A stretch of 13,573 nt of DNA from Balneolaceae bacterium (GTDB lineage: Bacteria > Bacteroidota > Rhodothermia > Balneolales > Balneolaceae): assembly GCA_007134665.1 (NCBI GenBank), contig SLKH01000310.1, positions 1-13,573 on the forward strand. Direction: 5' to 3'. Made by a program: the position numbers and the translations under genes. Shown one piece after another: positions 1 to 8,212 of this stretch. Numbering within the stretch: the stretch's first letter is position 1; each line of letters begins with the position of its first letter. Under the pieces are notes generated by a model that saw only the letters and a list, made by a program, of their open reading frames with translations, searched no databases and was not told the DNA's origin.

Positions 1-6
1 CTGTTT

Positions 7-1110
7 ATGTCAGCTTACATCCAGCAAATATCTACCTTCACTCCCCGCAATTCATACAATCAGGATGAGATCCGGGAAAAAATGAAAGAGCTGATTGCAG
101 ACAGTGAAGTTAAACGCCGGGTAATTCACCGGATCTATTCAAGGTCGGGAATACAGACAAGGCATTCTGTACTCAGGGATTTTCACGATACAGAAAAACC
201 GGAGCTCTACTTTAATGGACATGGTTTCACACCGGGTACCGAAACAAGGAATAAACTTTATGAGAAATTCGGGAGACGCCAATTCGTTGAAACTGCCCGA
301 AAATCAATCGATGAACATCCAGCGGTATCTGCTGATGATATCACGCACTTGATCACCATTTCATGCACCGGTTTTTACGCTCCGGGACCTGATTATGATA
401 TCATCAAACAGATTGGTTTGAAATCAGGTACAGAGCGATATCACATCGGGTTTATGGGATGTTTTGCAGCCATAACCGGGTTAAAACTTGCAACACGAAT
501 CTGTGCTTCCAATCCCGATGCCAATGTTTTAGTGATTTCAAATGAACTTTGCACACTCCATTTCCAGGGCGGAAGTGAAATGGACGATCTGATCTCGGCT
601 TCAGTGTTTGCAGATGGATCAGCAGGAACAATTGTAAGTTCCGTAAAGCCCTCTGATAACACTTATTACGAGATTCGTGATTTTGCAACTGAAATTTTGA
701 ATGAGGGTTCAGATGATATGGCCTGGACGATTGGTGACACAGGCTTTAATATGGTTCTTTCATCATATATTCCCGAGATACTTACAAACAACCTGGAGCA
801 ATTTTTAAAACCGGTTTTAGGCAAATTTCAGCTCACTCAGTCAAATATTGACCGATGGGCAATTCATCCGGGAGGAAGAGCAATACTCGACCGGCTTGAA
901 AAACAACTGGAACTCGATAAAGATTCTCTAAGATTTTCCCGCAAAGTTCTCTCTGAATTTGGTAATATGAGTAGTGCAACGATCCTATATGTACTCAAGG
1001 ATATCCTGGAAGACCGTATCGAATCTGAAGACAGATTAAATGTTTTTGCTATGGCTTTCGGGCCAGGAATCACAATTGAAAGTGGATATTTTATCAGGCA
1101 TCAGTCATAA
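7..1110 (+). CDS. Type III polyketide synthase (alkylresorcinol/alkylpyrone synthase-like)
   Basis: This 367-residue protein is a chalcone/stilbene-synthase-fold ketosynthase. Such enzymes load an acyl starter on a cysteine, extend it with malonyl-CoA and cyclise the chain without an acyl carrier protein. The catalytic triad is visible: Cys120 in ISCTGFYAPGPD, His287 in WAIHPGG, and Asn320 in GNMSSAT. The C-terminal FGPGITIE motif (351-358) is also present. Length is normal for the family and nothing is missing. It is the first of three + strand genes, followed after 47 bp by a methyltransferase and then a flavin hydroxylase. That is the enzyme order of the S. griseus srsABC phenolic-lipid operon, so a long-chain alkylresorcinol is the most likely product (inference). 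An alkylpyrone product cannot be excluded from sequence. Only six bases precede the ATG, so promoter and upstream partners lie outside the window. Confidence 0.93.
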   Translation: MSAYIQQISTFTPRNSYNQDEIREKMKELIADSEVKRRVIHRIYSRSGIQTRHSVLRDFHDTEKPELYFNGHGFTPGTETRNKLYEKFGRRQFVETARKSIDEHPAVSADDITHLITISCTGFYAPGPDYDIIKQIGLKSGTERYHIGFMGCFAAITGLKLATRICASNPDANVLVISNELCTLHFQGGSEMDDLISASVFADGSAGTIVSSVKPSDNTYYEIRDFATEILNEGSDDMAWTIGDTGFNMVLSSYIPEILTNNLEQFLKPVLGKFQLTQSNIDRWAIHPGGRAILDRLEKQLELDKDSLRFSRKVLSEFGNMSSATILYVLKDILEDRIESEDRLNVFAMAFGPGITIESGYFIRHQS

Positions 1111-1157
1111 TCATCCGGGAATTAAAAAGCTGAATTTTCAACAAAGACCCTAATACA

Positions 1158-1859
1158 TTGAGTCCATTTCTGAAAAAACGAGCTGCCCATCTCACCGAGA
1201 AGATGGAAGATGAAGATTGTGACAAAGATCTGCTTTTTAATACGTATGATCAATTTTCCCAGGTTAACAAACTGATTTCACGCTGGAACTCACTTTTCCA
1301 CGCTTATATCGCGCCATTGGCAAAAAAATCAAAAGGATTACGAATCCTTGATCTCGGCTGTGGCGGCGGCGATATCTGTTTGAAATTTTCAGCCTGGGCA
1401 AAGGAGAGCGGAATTCATGTATCCATAACAGGTATTGACCCCGATCCCAGGGCATTTGAATACCTTGAAAAACTGGACACTCCCGATAATGTAGAATTCC
1501 GGAAGGCCCGTTTAAAGGATTTAATTATAGCTGATGAAAAATTTGATGTTGTGATTTCCAATCATCTGCTTCACCATCTCACTCCGGAAGAAATCCAGAT
1601 AATCTGCATCAAAACAGAAAAAATCGCCACAAAATTGATTCTGTTTAATGATATCCGCAGAAGTGAGCTGGGATTCGTTGCATTTGGCCTCTTTGCTCCG
1701 GCTATGTACCGGTCTTCTTTTATTGTCAGAGATGGTTTCACATCCATACGCCGCAGTTACAATTATAAAGAGTTAAAACTGATTGCCCCCGAACGATGGA
1801 AAATTAAAAAACTATTTCCATTCCGTCTGCTGCTCATGCTCGATAAAACTTCAAGTTAA
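1158..1859 (+). CDS. SAM-dependent methyltransferase of a type III PKS operon (SrsB-like)
   Basis: This 233-residue class I methyltransferase has motif I ILDLGCGGGDI at 63-73, an acidic strand-2 end GIDPD at 92-96, and FDVVISNHLLHHL at 129-141. It probably transfers a methyl group from SAM to the phenolic polyketide made by the preceding gene. The start is TTG at 1158. The first in-frame ATG is at 1203, but residues 4-43 (FLKKRAAHL through NTYDQFSQVNKLISRW) look like the conserved N-terminal block of methyltransferases that accompany type III PKS genes, so the longer TTG start is preferred. No Shine-Dalgarno sequence is visible. The gene ends 22 bp before the flavin monooxygenase, consistent with one transcript. 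Whether methylation is on carbon or oxygen cannot be read from sequence; SrsB in S. griseus makes alkylresorcinol methyl ethers. Confidence 0.87.
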   Translation: MSPFLKKRAAHLTEKMEDEDCDKDLLFNTYDQFSQVNKLISRWNSLFHAYIAPLAKKSKGLRILDLGCGGGDICLKFSAWAKESGIHVSITGIDPDPRAFEYLEKLDTPDNVEFRKARLKDLIIADEKFDVVISNHLLHHLTPEEIQIICIKTEKIATKLILFNDIRRSELGFVAFGLFAPAMYRSSFIVRDGFTSIRRSYNYKELKLIAPERWKIKKLFPFRLLLMLDKTSS

Positions 1860-1881
1860 TCGCCTGTCCTTTAATTGCCTG

Positions 1882-3045
1882 ATGTCCGACCATCAAATAT
1901 ATCCAATAATCATCGTTGGCGGCGGGCCTGTAGGCTTGTATCTCGCATTAAGGCTAATAAAATCCGGGATCAGGTGCCTGGTATTGGAACAAAAACCTGA
2001 AATTGACAATCACTCCAGATCGCTGGGGATCCACCCTGTTTCCCTGGAGCTATTTGATGAGCTCCAAATCGCTGATCAGTTTATTGAAAAGGGAACGAAA
2101 ATCTCAAAAGGTCATGCTTTTGCAGATGATACATTCATTGGAACCATCAGTTTTGAGGATTGTCCACCTCCATTTAATTTTATCCTCTCTTTGCCTCAAA
2201 ATATGACCGAACAAATGTTACAGGATACGCTAAATCGGGCAGATCCTGAGTGCCTTCAGCGGGGAATTGAATTGGTCGATTTTTATCAGACCGGACAAAG
2301 TGTTCACCTTACCTGCAAGAGAGAAGAGGGAATTCTTCATTATCAAACTGATTGGCTGATCGGATGTGATGGCAAAAACAGTATTGTCAGGAAAAAGGCA
2401 GGAATGACATTTGAAGGCAAACAATATCCGGATACATACATCATGGGAGATTTTAATGACTGCACCACATTTGGTTCAGATGCTGCTGTGTATATACACC
2501 GCGACGGGCTGGTGGAAAGTTTTCCCTTGCCTGATGGACAAAGGCGCTGGGTCCTTAAAACCAGCAATTACTTTGAAAACCCCACTCATTCAATATTGGC
2601 CAATCTGTTAAAAAAGCGGGTATCAATCGATATTACCAGGAATCAGATGCATATGATTAGCAGTTTTGGCGTTCAACATTTTCTGGCCGATACTTTTTGC
2701 ACTGGCAGAATTCTTCTTGCAGGTGACAGCGCACACATTGTCAGTCCGATTGGCGGGCAGGGTATGAATCTTGGCTGGATTTCTGCCGGCTTTCTTTTTC
2801 AGGCATTACACCAGATTCATCATAAAAACAGAAATGCAGAACAAATACTTCAATCCTATACAGATGTTGCCAGGAGAATCGCCCGTCAGGTTGCACTGCG
2901 TGCTGAAATGAACATGCGATTGGGCAGAAAACAAAACTTGCCTGTGCTGCGTCAGTTACTGATCCGGGCCTTGGTTAATTCCCCACTTAAAAATACTCTT
3001 GCGAAGGTATTTACCATGAGGGGGCTTGGCAAATGGTGGATTTAA
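1882..3045 (+). CDS. FAD-dependent aromatic hydroxylase (group A flavoprotein monooxygenase, SrsC-like)
   Basis: The 387-residue protein has all three fingerprints of p-hydroxybenzoate-hydroxylase-type monooxygenases. These are the FAD dinucleotide motif IIIVGGGPVGLYLA near the N-terminus (GGGPVG 13-18) with Glu36 ending strand 2, the DG motif GCDGKNSIVRK (161-171), and the GD motif LLAGDSAHIVSPIGGQGMNLG (about 278-298). It should use NAD(P)H and O2 to hydroxylate a phenolic ring. In this operon the expected substrate is the methylated alkylresorcinol, and the resulting hydroquinone can oxidise to an alkylquinone (inference from SrsC). The reading frame is open back to 1783 inside the methyltransferase gene, but the homology-like FAD motif sits right after ATG 1882, so that start is chosen. 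Its stop lies 9 bp from the stop of the convergent histidine kinase. Confidence 0.9.
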   Translation: MSDHQIYPIIIVGGGPVGLYLALRLIKSGIRCLVLEQKPEIDNHSRSLGIHPVSLELFDELQIADQFIEKGTKISKGHAFADDTFIGTISFEDCPPPFNFILSLPQNMTEQMLQDTLNRADPECLQRGIELVDFYQTGQSVHLTCKREEGILHYQTDWLIGCDGKNSIVRKKAGMTFEGKQYPDTYIMGDFNDCTTFGSDAAVYIHRDGLVESFPLPDGQRRWVLKTSNYFENPTHSILANLLKKRVSIDITRNQMHMISSFGVQHFLADTFCTGRILLAGDSAHIVSPIGGQGMNLGWISAGFLFQALHQIHHKNRNAEQILQSYTDVARRIARQVALRAEMNMRLGRKQNLPVLRQLLIRALVNSPLKNTLAKVFTMRGLGKWWI

Positions 3046-3054
3046 AAACCGGGA

Positions 3055-4230
3055 TTAATCCTTTGGAATTTTGATGCTGAACCTTGTTCCTGCTTCACTC
3101 TCAATAGATAATTCTCCCTTCAGCTTTCTCAGCATCATATCGACAATCCATAAACCAAGTGATTTTTTATCCTCATAATCAAAATCCTCCGGCAAACCGA
3201 TCCCGTTATCTGAAACATTCAGATAGATCAGTTCAGAATCTTCTGCAAGCTCAATGATGATTTCACCTTTCTCTTCTATTCCGGTAAACGCATGTTTATA
3301 GATATTCAGCAATAATTCATTCAGGATCAGGCCGCAAAGCAATGCCCTTTCCGATTCAAGTAAAATCGGTTGTATTTTAAGACGGATTGATGCATTCACC
3401 TGCATGGTATCCATCATCTGCTCTATTTTGTCCGTCAGTTGCTCTATGTAAGTGCCCAGCTCGATCTGATCGGTGATTTCTTTCCGGCTAAGCATTTCAT
3501 GGAGTTTTGCCATAGACCTTACCCGCATCAAGATATCGGTAAGTACCTTTTTTATACTATCATCTTCAATTTCGAACGATTCCCTTTCAACCAGTGATGA
3601 AAGCACCTGGAGATTATTTTTGATCCGGTGATGAATTTCCGTGATCATTGCATCTTTTTCCCTGAGCTGATTCTGCAGTTGATCAATCTCCTGTGCCCGT
3701 TCAATTGCAAATGTTACCTGAGATGCCAGGGCCTGGAAAACCGGTATATCATGAGGAGTGAATTTTCCATTTTTCCTGCGGTTCAGCGCCTGTAATACAC
3801 CGACAACCTCATTCTCCCTGTTGATTAACGGCACACAAATTATGCTTCTCGTTTTAAACGTTTTGGACAGATCCTTCCAGAAATGTTCTGAACTCGATAC
3901 ATCATTGCTGACATATGGCCGTTTATTTTGAACTACCCAGCTTGCTATACCTTTATCTGATGGTATGCTGACCCCTTTTATTTCTTCCTTTGCAGGCCCT
4001 GTCGGCAGACTCATGTATAGTTTTCCGGAATCACGGTCAATCAGCATGAGTGAGCTCGCCTCTGTATTCATCAACAGACGAACAGCTTCCATACTTTCAT
4101 TTATAATCGACTTAAATTCGAGTGTACGGTTAATCCCCTTGATAGTGCTTAACAATACATCCAGGTATCTGTCAGGCAATCTTCTAAGGGCTTCACCTTC
4201 AGTGAGATTCATGGCATGTTCGGAAGTCAT
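3055..4230 (-). CDS. Cytoplasmic GAF-domain sensor histidine kinase (HisKA_2/HWE-like)
   Basis: This 391-residue protein has no membrane segment or signal peptide. Residues about 25-180 form a GAF sensor domain (IASWVVQNKRPYVSNDV, then ICVPLINRENEVVGVLQALN). It is followed by a short coiled-coil linker (180-195). The phosphoacceptor box is EIHHRIKNNLQ (199-209), with His201 before the Arg as likely phosphate acceptor; this is typical of PF07568/HWE-type kinases. The ATPase domain shows the N box NELLLNIYKHAF (304-315), the G1 box DNGIGLP (341-347) and the G2 region SLGLWIV (357-363). It probably autophosphorylates in response to an unknown small molecule or redox cue bound by GAF and passes phosphate to a separate receiver protein, none of which is in this window. 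The ATG at 4230 is preceded six bases upstream by GAGGGG, one of the few Shine-Dalgarno-like sites here. It is convergent with the PKS operon. Confidence 0.92.
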   Translation of the reverse strand: MTSEHAMNLTEGEALRRLPDRYLDVLLSTIKGINRTLEFKSIINESMEAVRLLMNTEASSLMLIDRDSGKLYMSLPTGPAKEEIKGVSIPSDKGIASWVVQNKRPYVSNDVSSSEHFWKDLSKTFKTRSIICVPLINRENEVVGVLQALNRRKNGKFTPHDIPVFQALASQVTFAIERAQEIDQLQNQLREKDAMITEIHHRIKNNLQVLSSLVERESFEIEDDSIKKVLTDILMRVRSMAKLHEMLSRKEITDQIELGTYIEQLTDKIEQMMDTMQVNASIRLKIQPILLESERALLCGLILNELLLNIYKHAFTGIEEKGEIIIELAEDSELIYLNVSDNGIGLPEDFDYEDKKSLGLWIVDMMLRKLKGELSIESEAGTRFSIKIPKD

Positions 4231-4370
4231 TGACTACCCCTCTGTGAATTAAACTGTCATCTGTAACGCCTCATTCTTGTGTGGTAATAGCTGTTCCCGG
4301 GAGGCTTTTAACTCAATCTATTAAAATTTGTTGCAAAAGAAAATATTTGCAGGCTACGAAAACATGAGAG

Positions 4371-4394
4371 TGGTAAAATTCAATACGTTGAATT
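4371..4394 (-). terminator. Weak candidate terminator downstream of the broken outer-membrane gene
   Basis: There is a perfect 7-bp inverted repeat, AATTCAA (4377-4383) and TTGAATT (4388-4394), with a four-base loop TACG. On the minus strand it is followed by only four T. It lies 13 bp past the stop of the gene at 4407. The stem is AT-rich and the T run short, so termination would be weak; it could be chance. Confidence 0.28.
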
Positions 4395-4406
4395 CAAATA
4401 TAATAT

Positions 4407-5005
4407 TTATCGAAAAAAAGCTATACCAACACTGAGTTGCGGACCGCCAATGAACTGCATTTCGTTCAGGCCCGGATAATAGCCGATGACAAGACGTGTT
4501 TCAACAAAAAAAGTTCCACCCGGTATTAGATGCCTCATCCCTCCGAAAGTGGCAGTCGTATGAATACCCGGATAAATATTCATCGATCCGTTATCGATTC
4601 GTGATATACCTGAAAATCCGATTCCGGGACCGATTCTTGCATACAGAATTGAACCCTCTGCTTCGATCTCAACATCAGGCTCCGGGCGGTTAAAATCCAC
4701 TCCTTGCCGATTGTGACTCCGGCGGTATAGATTTGTCGAGAATTCTCAATCCGGCGGGATAGTTTCCACATACTTCCTGCATACATATGGCCGAATAACG
4801 AACTGTATTCAGGCCGATAGATCAGGTCTGCTCCAATGCCGTACATGTCAATATACATTCCCGAAAGCAACGTCTGGCCAGAGGTATCCATAACTGTCTG
4901 GCTGCCCTGAACTGGTTCAAAATTGTCGATCGTTTGCGAATACACTGCATGCTGGCTACATATCATAAAAACCGAAATTACTAAAAAAGTAATCATTTTT
5001 TCCAT
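4407..5005 (-). pseudogene. Frameshifted exported protein, probable outer-membrane beta-barrel
   Basis: Two overlapping minus-strand frames together make one plausible 199-residue protein. Frame one starts at ATG 5005 with a signal peptide (KM, then a hydrophobic stretch ITFLVISVFMICS, then AVYSQ) and runs to residue 102 (VTIGKE). The second frame picks up at about 4700 with VDFNRPEPDVEIEAEGS and runs to a stop at 4407. The break is at about 4698-4708 and is repaired by adding one base, for example a lost G in AAGGAG-TGG. Without repair the first frame stops at about 4580. The mature part is rich in alternating aromatic/glycine strands (MYIDMYGIGADLIYRP, LYARIGPGIGFSG, QLSVGIAFFR), which resembles small outer-membrane barrels of Bacteroidota. 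I recognise no named family. It could be a real pseudogene, a programmed shift or a sequencing error. A longer in-frame start at 5074 is less likely because it would bury the signal peptide. Confidence 0.62.
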
Positions 5006-5272
5006 AATGTAATCCGGAAGTTGCTCCCACCAATCCTCTAACGTCATCAGTGAAACTACAGGATAGGTATCCACTCATCCATACCAGTGAATCTAAAATT
5101 AAGTGTCGAGAAGTGTATCTGATCCTGTATACCTTGTTCGGAATGATGCCATATCTCAGGCCTTTCATCGATAATTTTTCCCGACTGATTTCTCTTTTAC
5201 CTTTCTACCAAATACTCATGATCAGATTTAAAAAAAACAGAAAATTTTCAAGGTTATTTTGACAGTTATAAC
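5006..5272. other. Gene-poor spacer between the broken barrel gene and the acnA terminator
   Basis: I see no convincing gene in this stretch. Short open frames of about 70 codons occur on both strands, but none has a recognisable motif, a good start context or coding-like composition. It presumably contains the promoter of the gene at 4407-5005. No clear -35/-10 pair stands out. Confidence 0.55.
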
Positions 5273-5324
5273 AAAAAAACAGCCCCTGCACTGCAGTTAA
5301 GTTGATCACTGCAGTACAGGGGCT
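5273..5324 (-). terminator. Strong rho-independent terminator of acnA
   Basis: A 17-bp stem pairs 5281-5297 (AGCCCCTGCACTGCAGT) with 5308-5324 (ACTGCAGTACAGGGGCT), with a single C/A mismatch and a 10-base loop. On the minus strand the stem is followed by one G and then seven T (complement of the A run 5273-5279). It lies 30 bp beyond the acnA stop codon, in the orientation expected for ending the aconitase transcript. Confidence 0.9.
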
Positions 5325-5353
5325 TAAAATGTAAGAACCTGATTATAAACCAG

Positions 5354-8068
5354 TTACTTCTTCTGGTCTTCCTCCATATAATCTCTCAGCACCTTATGGA
5401 GGATTCCGCCATTCCGGAAATAATCGATTTCAACCGGTGTATCGATTCTGTTGATGGTTTTAAACTCAACCACTTCTCCGTTTTCACGGGTAGCAGTGAC
5501 CGGGACTTCCTGCTGTGGTTTCAGGTTGTCATCGATCTGGATATGGAAGGTTTCCGAACCATCGAGTCCAAGGCTCTCATGAGTTTCACCATCGGCAAAC
5601 TGAAGCGGAAGAACGCCCATTCCTACCAGGTTGGACCGGTGAATTCGTTCATACGATGCAGCGATGACGGCTTTTACTCCGAGTAAAATTGTACCTTTGG
5701 CTGCCCAGTCGCGCGAGGAACCGGTTCCGTATTCATGGCCTGCCAGCCCGATCAGAGGTGTACCGGATTTTTTGTATTTCTGAGCTGCTTCAAAAATCGT
5801 GGTGATTTCATCATCGGGGAAATATTTGGTAAACCCACCCTCTGTACCCGGCGCAAGCTGATTTTTAAACCGCACATTGGCAAACGTACCGCGGGTCATC
5901 ACACGGTCATTTCCCCGGCGGGAGCCATAAGAGTTGAAATCTTTCTGTTCCACTCCGTTTTCAATCAGGTACTGGCCGGCCGGGCTCTCAACGGCAATAT
6001 TACCCGCCGGTGATATGTGATCGGTCGTAATTGAATTGCCTACTTTCACAAGTGCCCTGGCTCCTTTAATCGGTTTGATCGGTTCAGGAGTTTTGCCCAT
6101 GTCCATAAAAAACGGGGGTTCCTGTATATACGTGGATTCCTCTTTCCATTCATAGAGCTCGCCGCCGCCAACCGGGATCTTGTCCCAGGTTTCGGATTCA
6201 AATATGTCACTATACATCTTCTCGAACAGCTCCGGACGAATAGCACTGTCGAGGAATTCAGTAATTTCTGCCGATGTCGGCCAAATTTCTTTTAGGTAAA
6301 CATCATTGCCATCTTTATCTATTCCGATCGGTTCATGTTCGAGGTCGATATCTACACGGCCTGCGAGTGCATAGGCGACAACCAACGGAGGCGAAGCCAG
6401 GTAATTCGCCTTAACATGCGGATGGATCCGTCCTTCAAAGTTCCTGTTTCCGGAAAGCACACCGGCAACAATCAGTTCACCGTCTTTAATCGCATTTACT
6501 ACCGGATCGGGTAGTGGCCCTGAATTTCCGATGCAGGTTGTGCAACCGTAGCCAACCAGGTTAAAGCCAAGCTGGTCCATGTAGTTGGTCAGGCCTGCTT
6601 CATTCAGATATTCCGTTACCACTCTTGAACCCGGTGCCAGGGAAGTTTTAACATATGGAGGCACCTTCATACCGCGTTCGATCGCTTTCTTTGCAATGAT
6701 GCCCGCACCCAGCATTACACTCGGGTTGGATGTATTTGTACAGCTCGTTATCGCAGCAATAACAACATTACCGTGTTGCATATCCACCGGTTCACCGTTT
6801 TTGTAAACCCCTTTATTCGCAAGTTTTTCCTGGGCCAGGTTAAAACCCATCGTCGGGTCATCACTGGTCAGTGAATTCTTGAAAGTCTCTTTCATGCGGG
6901 GCAGTGAAATACGGTCTTGCGGACGTTTCGGGCCTGCAAGAGACGTTTCCACATCACCGAGATCAAGTTCCAGCACTTCTGTAAATTCAGGGTCGGGCAT
7001 ATCATCCGTACGGAAAAGTCCTTGTGCTTTTGTATAGTTTTCGACCAGGTCAACCAGTTCCTGCGGCCTCCCTGTTCTCTGCATATACCGCAATGCTTCG
7101 CTGTCGATCGGAAAGAAACCCATAGTTGCTCCGTATTCAGGCGACATGTTTGCAATGGTTGCACGATCCGGCAGGCTCATATTGCTGAGGCCCGGCCCGA
7201 AAAACTCCACGAACTTTCCAACCACTCCATGGCGCCGAAGCATCTGTGTAACGGTCAGGGTCAAATCGGTTGCGGTAATTCCTTCTCTAAGTTTACCGGT
7301 CAGTTTCACACCAATCACTTCCGGCACGAGCATGTAGATCTGCTGTCCCAGCATAGCAGCTTCGGCTTCGATTCCTCCCACGCCCCAGCCCAGGATACCC
7401 AGGCCATTAATCATGGTTGTATGTGAATCTGTTCCGACAAGTGTATCCGGGTAAGCTACAGTAACTCCGTCATCTTCTTTTCTTGTAAAGACTCCTTTGG
7501 CGAGGTATTCAAGATTTACCTGGTGGACGATTCCGCGCCCGGGAGGCACCACCCTGAAATTATCGAATGATTTTTGACCCCATTTCAGAAACTCATATCG
7601 CTCACGGTTACGCTCCATCTCTTTTTCAACATTAAACATGAATGCGTATTCCTGGCCAAACATATCGACCTGCACCGAGTGATCGATTACGAGGTCAACC
7701 GGAACCTGAGGGTTAATAGACGTTGGATTACCACCCATGCGCTCCATAGCGGACCGTAACGCTGCAAGGTCGACAACTGCCGGCACGCCTGTGAAGTCCT
7801 GGAGTACAACTCTTGAAGGCTTAAACGGGATCTCACCCTGCGGATTTTTTGCATCGTATCCGGCAAGGGTTTTAATATCATTTTCTGTAATGGCAAACCC
7901 ATCATATTCTCTCAGAACTGCTTCCAGCAAAATTTTAATAGTGAACGGTAAGCGGCTGACATCACCGTAACCAAGCTCCTCCAGTTCATTCAGGCTGTAT
8001 AAATGTGCTTTACCTGATCCGGTATCAAATTCAACCCGTGTTTTCTTAATGTCTTTAATATTACTCAT
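5354..8068 (-). CDS. acnA: Aconitate hydratase A
   Basis: This 904-residue enzyme isomerises citrate to isocitrate through cis-aconitate in the TCA and glyoxylate cycles, in the cytoplasm. It is of the AcnA/IRP1 type: N-terminal domains 1-3 with DFTGVPAVVDLAALR (91-105), VDLVIDHSVQVD (124-135) and LVGTDSHTTMINGLG (210-224), a linker, then the swivelling C-terminal domain 4 (about 660-890, with GNSITTDHISPAGNI and GHEYGTGSSRDWAAKG). The three 4Fe-4S ligands are present: Cys443 in ITSCTNTSNP and Cys509/Cys512 in GCTTCIGNSGPL. Length matches the family (about 890-910). The ATG at 8068 opens MSNIKDIKKTRVEF, a normal N-terminus. It is a single-gene unit with its own terminator, divergent from rplM. 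AcnA homologues can bind RNA when they lose the cluster; whether this one does is unknown. Confidence 0.98.
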   Translation of the reverse strand: MSNIKDIKKTRVEFDTGSGKAHLYSLNELEELGYGDVSRLPFTIKILLEAVLREYDGFAITENDIKTLAGYDAKNPQGEIPFKPSRVVLQDFTGVPAVVDLAALRSAMERMGGNPTSINPQVPVDLVIDHSVQVDMFGQEYAFMFNVEKEMERNRERYEFLKWGQKSFDNFRVVPPGRGIVHQVNLEYLAKGVFTRKEDDGVTVAYPDTLVGTDSHTTMINGLGILGWGVGGIEAEAAMLGQQIYMLVPEVIGVKLTGKLREGITATDLTLTVTQMLRRHGVVGKFVEFFGPGLSNMSLPDRATIANMSPEYGATMGFFPIDSEALRYMQRTGRPQELVDLVENYTKAQGLFRTDDMPDPEFTEVLELDLGDVETSLAGPKRPQDRISLPRMKETFKNSLTSDDPTMGFNLAQEKLANKGVYKNGEPVDMQHGNVVIAAITSCTNTSNPSVMLGAGIIAKKAIERGMKVPPYVKTSLAPGSRVVTEYLNEAGLTNYMDQLGFNLVGYGCTTCIGNSGPLPDPVVNAIKDGELIVAGVLSGNRNFEGRIHPHVKANYLASPPLVVAYALAGRVDIDLEHEPIGIDKDGNDVYLKEIWPTSAEITEFLDSAIRPELFEKMYSDIFESETWDKIPVGGGELYEWKEESTYIQEPPFFMDMGKTPEPIKPIKGARALVKVGNSITTDHISPAGNIAVESPAGQYLIENGVEQKDFNSYGSRRGNDRVMTRGTFANVRFKNQLAPGTEGGFTKYFPDDEITTIFEAAQKYKKSGTPLIGLAGHEYGTGSSRDWAAKGTILLGVKAVIAASYERIHRSNLVGMGVLPLQFADGETHESLGLDGSETFHIQIDDNLKPQQEVPVTATRENGEVVEFKTINRIDTPVEIDYFRNGGILHKVLRDYMEEDQKK

Positions 8069-8212
8069 AAATATATAGGAGTCCTCAGTAGCTTTAGGTT
8101 ATCAAAAAATCGGCTTTTCTACAGGTCTGTTAATTTACAAATCATTTTGGATAATGTCCCGAATGAATAATTTAACCCGAAATTGTTACATGAGTGAAAA
8201 GACATCATGACG

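Noticed and set aside
1783..1881. 33-codon in-frame extension of the flavin hydroxylase into the methyltransferase gene
   Set aside because: The extension overlaps the end of the methyltransferase and carries no family-like sequence; the FAD-binding motif begins right after ATG 1882, as expected for the family.
3050..3061. GGATTAATCC palindrome as a bidirectional terminator between the convergent genes
   Set aside because: The symmetry has no room for a hairpin loop and no T run follows on either strand.
4296..4312. CCCGGG palindrome upstream of the histidine kinase as an operator
   Set aside because: It is only a 6-bp palindrome with imperfect flanks and no second copy nearby; not enough to call a site.
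5006..5074. N-terminal extension of the barrel gene to ATG 5074
   Set aside because: It would place 23 polar residues before an otherwise good signal peptide.
6917..7426. 169-codon plus-strand open frame opposite acnA
   Set aside because: It is antisense to conserved aconitase sequence and has His/Cys/Phe-rich shadow composition.
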